From Spirochaetales bacterium (GTDB taxonomy: Bacteria > Spirochaetota > Spirochaetia > SZUA-6 > DRHE01), in assembly GCA_011049745.1 (NCBI GenBank), contig DRHE01000119.1, positions 1 through 5,813 of the forward strand: a stretch of DNA of 5,813 nt, written 5' to 3'. The notes under the pieces were generated by a model that saw only the letters and a list, made by a program, of their open reading frames with translations, ran no database searches and was not told the DNA's origin. Position numbers and translations under genes: made by a program. Shown piece after piece: positions 1 through 5,813 of the stretch. How positions within the stretch are numbered: position 1 is the stretch's first letter; every line of letters begins with the position of its first letter.

Positions 1-738
1 GGCGAAATCTTTTTTAAGCTCCTGCCAGGTCATACCCTGAGAGCGGTGTTCATCAAAAACATCATCGGCGTGAAAAAAGTGGCTCCAGATGCCCGCTCCG
101 GTTATTGACGATACTATCAATTGGCAGTTTTCCCGGGTAAAGGGATAACCGGATGAGGTTCTGGGAATCAGGTAGAGATCCTTAATATTGTGATGAGGAG
201 CAAATTCAGTGTGGGTCTCTTCCCCCATTCCTGATCTTAGAGTAGATACCACCTTGATTGAGGGGAATACCTCTTTAAGGGCCGCCATTCCCAGGTCGGA
301 GATAATATTACTGGGCGCCACATAGGCAAAGGGCAGGGAATATTCACCGAACAGATCGATCCACTTTCTTCTGGCGGCCATTAGTCCCGCTTTCATTACC
401 GGCTTGGATGGCCAGCGGCTGAGATTCATCTCTGTCTTTTTTTCAGTAAGTGACATATGATTAAAGCCGTGAAGGGCCAGCTCCTGGGGACTCTCCAGGA
501 TCTCCCTGGCTATTTTCAAGCTCGCCTGCTCTTCAGCCACAAAAAACTCTTCTCCGGTAAAGGGTGGTGTAGTGGTGCTGTTGTAATTGAAAATTAGAAA
601 GCTTGCAAAGGGGATATTTCTCTCTGCAAAGAAGGACTTAATGTCAGGCCAGAAAACCCGGTAATAGAATTCGGTATCGGTTATATTAAGAGGCTTTTTC
701 TTAATATTATACATGGGCAATGGCCAGTCATCAATAAA
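1..738 (-). other. Deacetylase (CE4/CE18-like) catalytic domain of the DUF2194 protein
   Basis: Residues 452-697 carry motifs in the order expected of carbohydrate-esterase deacetylases. The Asp pair is FIDDWP (D454 and D455, candidate base and metal ligand). The two-His metal motif is HGFNH (H541, H545). YVAPSN at 590-595 sits where CE4 enzymes have motif 3. SHFFHADD (H671, H674) sits where the late catalytic His is expected. The metal triad D455-H541-H545 therefore appears intact, which argues for an active enzyme rather than a dead relative. The arginine-containing motif 3 of classical CE4 enzymes is not evident, which fits a PelA/Agd3-type (CE18) or DUF2194 subgroup better than chitin-deacetylase-type CE4. 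Assignment is from motifs read by eye; the domain is cut at the window edge. Confidence 0.7.
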
Positions 739-2091
739 CATTATGCCGATCCCAGCCGTGGCTGCTATACCAACGGGGCGTATAAAAAGGAAGGATTCCA
801 GGATAAATCCTTGAAAATACCCGGTCTTAAAGCCATCCCAGTTCCAGAAAAGCAGCCGGCCTTTTCCACGTTCTGCAGTCCAGAGCAGGGGGAAGGAACC
901 CCGGTAGCTGGATGCGAGGACTTCGGCCCCTTTAGCGGGCGAATTGGTACCGGGCAGCCACTCAAAAGTTGTATCCTCAAGGGAAAGCCCTTCGCCCATG
1001 AGAAAACCATAGCGGAGTTTGTAGCCGGTTATTATTTTACTTGCGCCGTGTGATTCTTTAAGAGCCAGGGGGGCCTTGAGATTGTGGAAGTTTCCTCCGT
1101 AGAGGGAGACTACGCCGCCGCCCTGCTGTAGATAATGCTCTAAAACCGCGGCTTTCAAGCCGGCATCATCCTTAAGTATCAGGCCGACTGCGGTAAATAC
1201 CCGGAGATCCCCGGGCAAGAGCCCGGAAAATTGTTTTTTATGGATTACTTCAAAGGGCAGTTTTGCCCGCCGCAGCACGCCTGAAGTATATTCGAAGATG
1301 CTTTTTGCCGTAGCTGTTGAGTCATCGAGTAATAGCGCGATATTTTCCCTTGACGGCCGCGGGAAGAGAGCCTCTTTGAGGAAGGATCGGACATTCAGCA
1401 TCAGTTGCACCTTTCCCTCTTTTACCCGGTAGATATACCTGGAAAAGGCGAAGCCGCCGTTTTTGTTGGTGACAATAACCGGGCTGGGGTCATAATCGCG
1501 GTCCTTTCTCCTGATAGAAAGGAAGATGCGTAAATTATGATCATGCTGCAGATAGCGGTAGAAGAGCCGGGACTCCTCAGGATCCTGGATTCCCTGGAAC
1601 TCAACCATGGTGGAGTCCTTGTAAGCGATATCTATCAGATCAGGATTATCTGTCCAGTCGCCGAAGTATTGAATGCCCAGCTTTGCAAGAGTGAGGTTCA
1701 GCCGTGCTTGATTGAGGTACTGATTGTTTTTACGGTCCTGGTAAGCGCCGAAATTATCAATAATTATTACCTTGCGTCCCGACTCGATGGCGTTGTCCAG
1801 GAAGTGCAGGTAGGCCTCAGGGTTTTTCATTGCCGGGCCCCGGAACCAGGTAACCACTGCCCTGATATTGGCCATGACTTTGGCGGTAGGCAGGCCCCGG
1901 TCAATATCCCAATACTCTACCTTTAATCCCATTTTTGAGAGGGGCTGTGACAGGTAAAAGAAAATCTCATTTTCCTTCTCGCTCTGGTTTTCAGATGATT
2001 TGTAAAGGGCCAAAACCTTATTTTCATAATTGAGCGGCAGGGCCTGAATGGCCGGCAGAAGCAAGAGTGATAATGTTAAAATCTTTTTCAT
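1..2091 (-). CDS. Exported DUF2194 / PelA-like polysaccharide deacetylase, 3' end missing
   Basis: The frame is open from an ATG at 2091 to base 1 (697 codons, no stop), so the C-terminus lies outside the window. I chose this ATG because it is preceded by GGAGAAG and starts a classic signal peptide: MKK, a Leu-rich core, and a likely cut after AIQA at residue 17. Residues 20-235 look like a flavodoxin- or Rossmann-like alpha/beta domain (VLALYKSSE, KVIIIDNFG near 107-115). Residues 250-430 look like a second, glutamine-amidotransferase-like alpha/beta domain (NIALLLDD, then QQGGGVVSLYGGN at 322-334, and GKGRLLFWNWDGF near 408-420). From residue 452 there is a carbohydrate-esterase fold with FIDDWP, HGFNH and SHFFHADD. 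The order alpha/beta domain, GATase-like domain, deacetylase matches what I know of DUF2194 and PelA-type proteins. Predicted role is periplasmic N- or O-deacetylation of an exopolysaccharide; the substrate is unknown. No GH114-type hydrolase domain precedes it, unlike PelA. It probably shares a transcript with the TPR-barrel gene just upstream. Family call fairly sure; activity is inference. Confidence 0.85.
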   Translation of the reverse strand, partial: MKKILTLSLLLLPAIQALPLNYENKVLALYKSSENQSEKENEIFFYLSQPLSKMGLKVEYWDIDRGLPTAKVMANIRAVVTWFRGPAMKNPEAYLHFLDNAIESGRKVIIIDNFGAYQDRKNNQYLNQARLNLTLAKLGIQYFGDWTDNPDLIDIAYKDSTMVEFQGIQDPEESRLFYRYLQHDHNLRIFLSIRRKDRDYDPSPVIVTNKNGGFAFSRYIYRVKEGKVQLMLNVRSFLKEALFPRPSRENIALLLDDSTATAKSIFEYTSGVLRRAKLPFEVIHKKQFSGLLPGDLRVFTAVGLILKDDAGLKAAVLEHYLQQGGGVVSLYGGNFHNLKAPLALKESHGASKIITGYKLRYGFLMGEGLSLEDTTFEWLPGTNSPAKGAEVLASSYRGSFPLLWTAERGKGRLLFWNWDGFKTGYFQGFILESFLFIRPVGIAATAGIGIMFIDDWPLPMYNIKKKPLNITDTEFYYRVFWPDIKSFFAERNIPFASFLIFNYNSTTTPPFTGEEFFVAEEQASLKIAREILESPQELALHGFNHMSLTEKKTEMNLSRWPSKPVMKAGLMAARRKWIDLFGEYSLPFAYVAPSNIISDLGMAALKEVFPSIKVVSTLRSGMGEETHTEFAPHHNIKDLYLIPRTSSGYPFTRENCQLIVSSITGAGIWSHFFHADDVFDEHRSQGMTWQELKKDFA
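2041..2091 (-). other. Sec signal peptide of the DUF2194 protein
   Basis: Residues 1-17 have two lysines after Met, a hydrophobic stretch rich in Leu/Ile (ILTLSLLLLPAI), and a small-residue cut site (Q-A, then LPLN). There is no lipobox cysteine, so a soluble periplasmic or secreted protein is predicted rather than a lipoprotein. Confidence 0.8.
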
Positions 2092-2101
2092 AATACTATA
2101 A

Positions 2102-2108
2102 CTTCTCC
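2102..2108 (-). promoter_or_regulatory. Shine-Dalgarno for the DUF2194 gene, in the 22-bp intergenic junction
   Basis: On the coding strand the junction between the TAA at 2116-2114 and the ATG at 2091 holds GGAGAAG, ending 10 nt before the ATG. The GGAG core is 13 nt away, slightly long. The 22-bp gap has room for a ribosome site but shows no terminator hairpin and no convincing promoter, so the two genes are most likely co-transcribed. This site also fixes the start of the downstream gene. Confidence 0.7.
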
Positions 2109-2113
2109 ATAAA

Positions 2114-2941
2114 TTACGGCGCCAGCAGCCTGGGCAGTTTCGTGGAATAGCCCACCCTTAGAACCAGGGACCAGTAATCGCTGGTGGTGCTGAACGCGGA
2201 GCCCAAAGTATAAGCGCTTTCTCCCCTATAATAACTGATGTTTGCCTCGAGATCCATCTGGAATGTGGCTGAGGATAGCTCTTCCATATAGGAGCCCCCG
2301 GCTGCCCGAAAGCTCAAACCCAGCCCATTCTCTTCATTGAGTGAGTGATAACTGGACAGCAGGATGCCGCCGGTAGCCAGAATAACCTGCTGTGGAGAGT
2401 AATAATAAAGTTCCTCATCCTGCCGTGAGTCCTGATAGAGGATATCGGCGCTCAGTTTGAGATTAATTGCCGGCTTTTCCAGGTCGAGAAGTCCCAGGTA
2501 AAAGCTTTGAGAAAATGTCGTCAGCAGGTTGCTGTCGGTAAGTAGTTCAATCCGGGCGTAGGTGCGGAGCGATGAGTCACGGAAGAGGGGATGTTTGATA
2601 AAGGCAAGCATGGTGGTAATATCGAGCTCACCTGAATGGCTTAGAATTCGCGTCCGCTGCGGAGCTATAGTCTCCGGTTGTCTTTCAAAAGAGTATACAC
2701 CGGTAAAGAAGAGATAGGGGTTGGGGTTAAGCTTAACCTCCATACCCAGGTGTGGTTCAATCTGATTGAATCTGAAGAAGTCGGTGACTTTTACATCCCC
2801 GGTTATTGCAGCCGCGGTATCTTTACTGTACAAATTATTCAGGAAGCAGGCGCCTGCCAATGGGGTCACCTCCAGTTTCCAGAAGTAGAGGCTAATGGGC
2901 ACGCTTAGTGAGAGCTCGGAGACCAGGTGGGTTGAGGGATC
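2114..2941 (-). other. Putative outer-membrane beta-barrel domain
   Basis: About 275 residues (958-1232) made of alternating polar/hydrophobic strands with aromatic girdle residues and turn-rich polar loops, for example VSELSLSVPISLYFWKLEVTP, YLFFTGVYSFERQ, SFYLGLLDLE, INLKLSADILYQDSR, ANISYYRGESAYTLGSAFS and YWSLVLRVGYST. A YYYSPQQ segment at 1136-1142 resembles a YYSPQ-type motif I associate with barrel domains of cellulose and PNAG exporters. The length suits roughly 14-16 strands. The protein ends in a Pro/Leu-rich tail rather than a terminal Phe. Assignment is by pattern only. Confidence 0.65.
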
Positions 2942-5813
2942 AAGGGGAGCCGTCGGCTTGAAGATCCGCACGGTATCTGTCTGATATTTAAGCTTATAGG
3001 ACCAGATACTGCTTAAAAGGTTAACAAAAGAAGCCTCGCTGTGGTAGATAAGGCTGGTGGTGTCTGCCAGGGCATATCCGGAGAAAGCCAGAGAATCGGC
3101 ATGGTTCCTGGCCAGGTTGTTATAGCGGTGGGTTACGTTTTCATAAAGAGGGTCGGTATAGTAAACCCTTCTGTAATTTTTAAGTGCCTGGCTCCAGTTA
3201 CCGTGCCATTCATATACCTGGCCCAGACGGGAAACCGCGCTGATATCCCAGGGGTCTATGGCCAGCACCTCTCTGAATTGACGTATGGCTAACTCAAGCT
3301 CCTGTTCCTGGAGATAGAAATCTCCCAGCTCATTACGCAGGTTAAAGGTGGCCTCCTGAAAATAGTAGATCGATCTGACCATCTTCTCATTCATCAGGGT
3401 ATGCAGGTTCTGCAGATCTTTTTCAACTATTTTCTGCTGCTCCGGTGCCTCTTTTTCCAGCTCCTTAAGCTCCTTAAGCAGGTTTTCGATCTGGTCAAAA
3501 CCACTGTAAAGGTCGTCGCCGGCGGCGGAGAGATCAACAAGCTGAAGCTCTGCGGCAAGTTGGACAATACTCTCAAGTTGGGGATGAAGATCGCTGGTTT
3601 GCTGATCCGCGGCTTCAATATTGGCCAGGGCTTCTTCGGTTTTTCCCTGCCAGAGCAGGGATTCGATAACCCCGTAAGAGCTGAATGGAACTTCAGCTTC
3701 AGTTTCATCTGAAGCGCTGAATAATTTTTCAGCATTCTCAGGATTGCCCTCGATCAGGTGGATCCTGGCCAGTATATAACGGGCAAGGCTTAATTTTTTA
3801 TCAGACGCCCGTTCCAATTCGGCTATAAAATCATGTTTGTTCCACTCCCAATGTATGGCCCTGGTCTGGTTATGGAAAAGCTCTTTCTGCTCATTGGCGG
3901 CGCTTTTAATTTCTTCTGTCTTTTTTTGCTGCACTGCATAGCTGTTTGCACTCTCGGAAAAATGGTTAAGCATATAAATAGCTTCTGAAAGCAGCCGGGA
4001 AAGCTTCTCTTCCTCCGCTTTCAGGGTGTCCTGGGGGTCTTCCCCGGTAGGCAGGGGCGGTTCTGCTCCCTTCTCTTTTGCCGCTCTTACCTTGTCCATG
4101 AAGTTTTGATATGCTTTTTGAGCTGAACTATAGGCGCCTCTCTGGCCATTAATTTCTTTGCTTTTATTCCTTATAAGCAGTGGTATCTCCTGGAAGTAAT
4201 TTTGATAGAGATAACCCCTATCGATCAGTTGGAGCAGGTCAAAACTATCTTGATCGAGGTTTTTAAAACTGGCAAAAGCGTGATTGATGATGATATTCAG
4301 GTACTCCTCAATACCTTTCTGATGCTTGCCGTTCCAGAAGTAGGTCTGAGCCAGGGTTTCCCTCAAATCCAGGTTGTCCGGCTCTTCAAGTATCCGGGCC
4401 TCATATTTACCGATCAGCTCATCCTTCAAACCCTGCTTCTTATGAAAGATATCAAGATAGCGGCGCAGTGCTTCAGTAGTTATAAAGGCAGCCAGGATAC
4501 GGCCGCCCGTATTATCGGCCTGCTGCTTATTACCAGTGGCAATATATTGAGCCTCTAGAAGCAGGTAAGCTTCAAGCTGCTCAGGAAAAGCAGTTGTGAT
4601 TTTCTCATATAGCTCGATCGCTTTTTCCGGGTAACCATTTATAAGATAGACAGCGGCTAATTCCATTAATAGAGGGTATTCGCCGGCGGCGCTGTCTTCA
4701 GCCTGCTGAAATAGCTTTTCAGCTTCTTTGGTGTCGCCCGCCCAGAGATGGGTAAGGCCCAGGTTGATGACCAGGCTTAAGTTTCCCGGAAATTGGATTA
4801 GCCCGTTTTCAAAGAAGGAGATCGACTCCTCATACCTTCCTGTCCAGGCTGCAATTTTGCCGGCTTCCCCCCATATTGCCAGCATCTGGGGAATCTTAAG
4901 TAAAAGTTCCCGGTAATTTTTTAAACCCTCAGTCAAATCTCCCTTCCAGATGCGGTTTTTGGCTATAAGCAGCAGCACCTCGGTATTTTCCGGTTCAATA
5001 AGCGCTGCTCTTTTCAGGTGTTTCAGGGCACTGAGATAATCCCCGACCAGTGTGTATATCGATGAAAGTTCAATGTAGGCTCTAATCTCTTTGGGGTTGT
5101 CACGGATAGTAATCTGGTAATCTTCAATTGTATGAAAGGGATAATCAATTGTACGATTGTCCATATCTTTGGGAAAATGTGACGGCAGATCAGTACCGGT
5201 GATCCTGATGTTTCCCTCTTTGCGCAATAGAAAGAAGGCGTCAAGGTAGAAATAATATCTGGAGTCGTATCTTCTCTTCTCAGAGACTTCAAAAGTGATG
5301 GTATGCTCTCCGGATTCCATTTCCAGGTCGCCGGCCAGGCACCAGAAGTATGAGGGTGCATATTCCTCAACAACGGTAATATCCTCCCGGTAGAGCGTTT
5401 CAGCTTCCCGGTTATCCAGGATGTAGGAGAAGGGCGATGAAAAGGAGGGATAAAGATCATCCGCAGGGCCGGGGGGGGTACCGCCATACCATAGTTCATA
5501 GGTGCCGGGTTCGGTCACATAGAAGACATAATTTGCATAATTGACCGCGCCCCCCTGGCGCTCCCTGCTCCTGTTTAACTGCAGGGTTCGAAAGCCTGAA
5601 CAGCCGTAATTGAGTATTGGTTCCTTATTGAAATTTGTGGATACTGCATCTTCACCCTCAATAAAGATGATGTTTGTATTTTCCCGGGGCAGCTGTGCTT
5701 CGATCCTCTGCCCGGCAGCGGGCTCTGCCTGCTCGGTGTCTGCTTCAACCTTTTCTTCCTGAGCTGAAATATCAGGACTGATAAATAAAGCAAAAACAAA
5801 TAATATCCAAAAA
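2114..5813 (-). CDS. Exported carbohydrate-binding-like / TPR / outer-membrane barrel protein (PelB/BcsC/PgaA-like secretin porin), start codon missing
   Basis: The frame ends at TAA 2116-2114 and stays open to the right edge, giving 1,232 complete codons; the true start lies just beyond the window. The GTG at 5518 would give a shorter product but cannot be the start, because the 98 codons upstream encode a signal peptide and the first half of a folded domain. Numbering from the first visible codon: signal peptide 1-17, acidic Ala/Glu/Gln linker 18-44, beta-sandwich about 48-200, TPR-like repeats 240-440, 478-509, 674-736 and 821-888, coiled-coil-prone helices about 597-649 and 768-811, and a beta-rich barrel-like region from about 958 to the end. 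The TPR-then-barrel layout and length resemble PelB, BcsC and PgaA, which carry exopolysaccharide across the outer membrane. Predicted role is a periplasmic scaffold and outer-membrane exit for a polymer processed by the adjacent deacetylase. Sequence similarity to any one of these families is not obvious by eye, so the substrate is unassigned. Alternative: an outer-membrane TPR protein of unknown role. Confidence 0.85.
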   Translation of the reverse strand, partial: FWILFVFALFISPDISAQEEKVEADTEQAEPAAGQRIEAQLPRENTNIIFIEGEDAVSTNFNKEPILNYGCSGFRTLQLNRSRERQGGAVNYANYVFYVTEPGTYELWYGGTPPGPADDLYPSFSSPFSYILDNREAETLYREDITVVEEYAPSYFWCLAGDLEMESGEHTITFEVSEKRRYDSRYYFYLDAFFLLRKEGNIRITGTDLPSHFPKDMDNRTIDYPFHTIEDYQITIRDNPKEIRAYIELSSIYTLVGDYLSALKHLKRAALIEPENTEVLLLIAKNRIWKGDLTEGLKNYRELLLKIPQMLAIWGEAGKIAAWTGRYEESISFFENGLIQFPGNLSLVINLGLTHLWAGDTKEAEKLFQQAEDSAAGEYPLLMELAAVYLINGYPEKAIELYEKITTAFPEQLEAYLLLEAQYIATGNKQQADNTGGRILAAFITTEALRRYLDIFHKKQGLKDELIGKYEARILEEPDNLDLRETLAQTYFWNGKHQKGIEEYLNIIINHAFASFKNLDQDSFDLLQLIDRGYLYQNYFQEIPLLIRNKSKEINGQRGAYSSAQKAYQNFMDKVRAAKEKGAEPPLPTGEDPQDTLKAEEEKLSRLLSEAIYMLNHFSESANSYAVQQKKTEEIKSAANEQKELFHNQTRAIHWEWNKHDFIAELERASDKKLSLARYILARIHLIEGNPENAEKLFSASDETEAEVPFSSYGVIESLLWQGKTEEALANIEAADQQTSDLHPQLESIVQLAAELQLVDLSAAGDDLYSGFDQIENLLKELKELEKEAPEQQKIVEKDLQNLHTLMNEKMVRSIYYFQEATFNLRNELGDFYLQEQELELAIRQFREVLAIDPWDISAVSRLGQVYEWHGNWSQALKNYRRVYYTDPLYENVTHRYNNLARNHADSLAFSGYALADTTSLIYHSEASFVNLLSSIWSYKLKYQTDTVRIFKPTAPLDPSTHLVSELSLSVPISLYFWKLEVTPLAGACFLNNLYSKDTAAAITGDVKVTDFFRFNQIEPHLGMEVKLNPNPYLFFTGVYSFERQPETIAPQRTRILSHSGELDITTMLAFIKHPLFRDSSLRTYARIELLTDSNLLTTFSQSFYLGLLDLEKPAINLKLSADILYQDSRQDEELYYYSPQQVILATGGILLSSYHSLNEENGLGLSFRAAGGSYMEELSSATFQMDLEANISYYRGESAYTLGSAFSTTSDYWSLVLRVGYSTKLPRLLAP
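3149..3352 (-). other. Membrane-proximal TPR pair before the barrel
   Basis: Residues 821-888 hold two clear repeats (GDFYLQEQELELAIRQF ending AIDP; GQVYEWHGNWSQALKNY ending YTDP). They lie directly before the beta-rich region, as TPRs do in BcsC and PelB, where the last repeats contact the periplasmic mouth of the barrel. Between this pair and the first array lie more degenerate repeats and two charged helices with coiled-coil character. Confidence 0.75.
4499..5095 (-). other. N-terminal TPR array (about six repeats)
   Basis: Residues 240-440 divide into 33-35-residue units, several ending in Pro at the repeat boundary (LIEP, LKIP, IQFP, TAFP). Each has the TPR pattern of small residues at helix A and the A-x-x-x-Y/F-x-x-A/G spacing in helix B, for example GDYLSALKHLKRAALIEP and GYPEKAIELYEKI. 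Glycines at the helix turn and Trp in IAAWTGRYEES and THLWAGDTKEA are typical. Likely periplasmic protein-binding solenoid. Confidence 0.8.
5213..5671 (-). other. N-terminal carbohydrate-binding-like (galactose-binding-fold) domain
   Basis: Residues 48-200 have the signature of CBM6/35-type or related jelly-roll domains: an opening IEGEDAV strand, then SGFRTLQLN, alternating strands around NYANYVFYV, TEPGTYELWYGG, SPFSYILDN, an aromatic YFWC, SGEHTITFEV, and a closing YYFYLDAFFLL, where the Leu-Asp-Ala end is typical. Many exposed-type aromatics (Tyr, Trp, Phe) could stack on sugars. This is a fold guess from pattern; ligand unknown. It contains two (C71, C158) of the only three cysteines in the visible protein. 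Confidence 0.65.
5471..5478. repeat. Homopolymeric G8/C8 tract inside the CBM-like domain
   Basis: Eight consecutive G on the plus strand, read as C8 on the coding strand, encode the Pro-Pro-Gly turn of YGGTPPGP. It is the longest G/C homopolymer I noticed here and sits early in the long gene. A one-base slip would shift the frame and abolish the TPR and barrel parts. Confidence 0.8.
5762..5812 (-). other. Sec signal peptide (N-terminus cut by window edge) of the TPR-barrel protein
   Basis: The first 17 visible residues are a hydrophobic core (FWILFVFALFI) followed by SPDISA and a Gln at position 18, a good signal peptidase I site. The positively charged start, presumably a Met and one or a few Lys/Arg, must lie to the right of base 5813. 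After the cut comes an acidic low-complexity linker (EEKVEADTEQAEPAAG). Confidence 0.75.

Noticed and set aside
1211..1226. A perfect 6-bp GC-rich inverted repeat with a 4-base loop, like a terminator stem
   Set aside because: It sits inside the DUF2194 coding frame and is not followed by a T run on the transcribed-direction strand (GGATC follows).
1537..1926. A 129-codon plus-strand frame
   Set aside because: It lies antisense to the flavodoxin-like domain of the DUF2194 gene and has no recognisable domain.
2096..2110. A four-codon ATG...TAG mini-frame (MEKL) overlapping the ribosome site
   Set aside because: Its ATG overlaps the Shine-Dalgarno itself and no ribosome site precedes it; most likely chance, though a leader role cannot be excluded.
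3427..3735. A 102-codon minus-strand frame inside the exporter gene
   Set aside because: Out-of-frame shadow, rich in Pro, Lys, Arg and Ser, over the TPR/coiled-coil coding sequence.
5023..5499. A 158-codon minus-strand frame inside the exporter gene
   Set aside because: It is an out-of-frame shadow: Pro/Ser/Ile-rich with no recognisable domain, while the overlapping frame encodes the CBM-like domain and first TPR.
5575..5799. A 74-codon minus-strand frame with a hydrophobic N-terminus
   Set aside because: It starts at a TTG, overlaps the signal peptide and linker of the long gene in another frame, and becomes basic low-complexity sequence. The in-frame extension of the large gene explains this region better.

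Overview
The window is almost entirely two minus-strand genes read in the same direction and separated by 22 bp. Both run off the window. Reading right to left (the direction of transcription), the first is an exported protein of at least 1,232 residues (2114-5813). It has a signal peptide, a carbohydrate-binding-like beta-sandwich, a long TPR and coiled-coil region, and a C-terminal segment that looks like an outer-membrane beta-barrel. The second (1-2091) is an exported protein of at least 697 residues that I assign to the DUF2194 / PelA-like polysaccharide deacetylase group. Its frame is open across all of bases 1-2091, with no stop inside the window, so what looks like a gene-poor left third is fully coding.

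How they may work together (inference): a periplasmic TPR scaffold fused to an outer-membrane barrel, next to a periplasmic deacetylase, is the logic of exopolysaccharide secretion systems such as Pel (PelB + PelA), PNAG (PgaA + PgaB) and cellulose (BcsC). The deacetylase would modify a polymer in the periplasm, the TPR region would hold the deacetylase and/or polymer, and the barrel would be the exit. The unusual part is the carbohydrate-binding-like module at the N-terminus of the TPR-barrel protein. No glycosyltransferase, inner-membrane transporter or c-di-GMP receptor gene lies inside the window; these would have to be in the flanks.

Organism: two Sec-type signal peptides plus a predicted outer-membrane barrel indicate a diderm (Gram-negative-type) bacterium. 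Base composition looks moderate, near half G+C by eye. I lean weakly towards a spirochaete-like or other environmental anaerobe lineage because of the DUF2194 protein, but the sequence does not settle this.

No tRNA, rRNA, CRISPR array, insertion sequence, promoter or terminator was recognised. The only non-coding stretch is the 22-bp junction at 2092-2113, which carries a Shine-Dalgarno sequence for the downstream gene.
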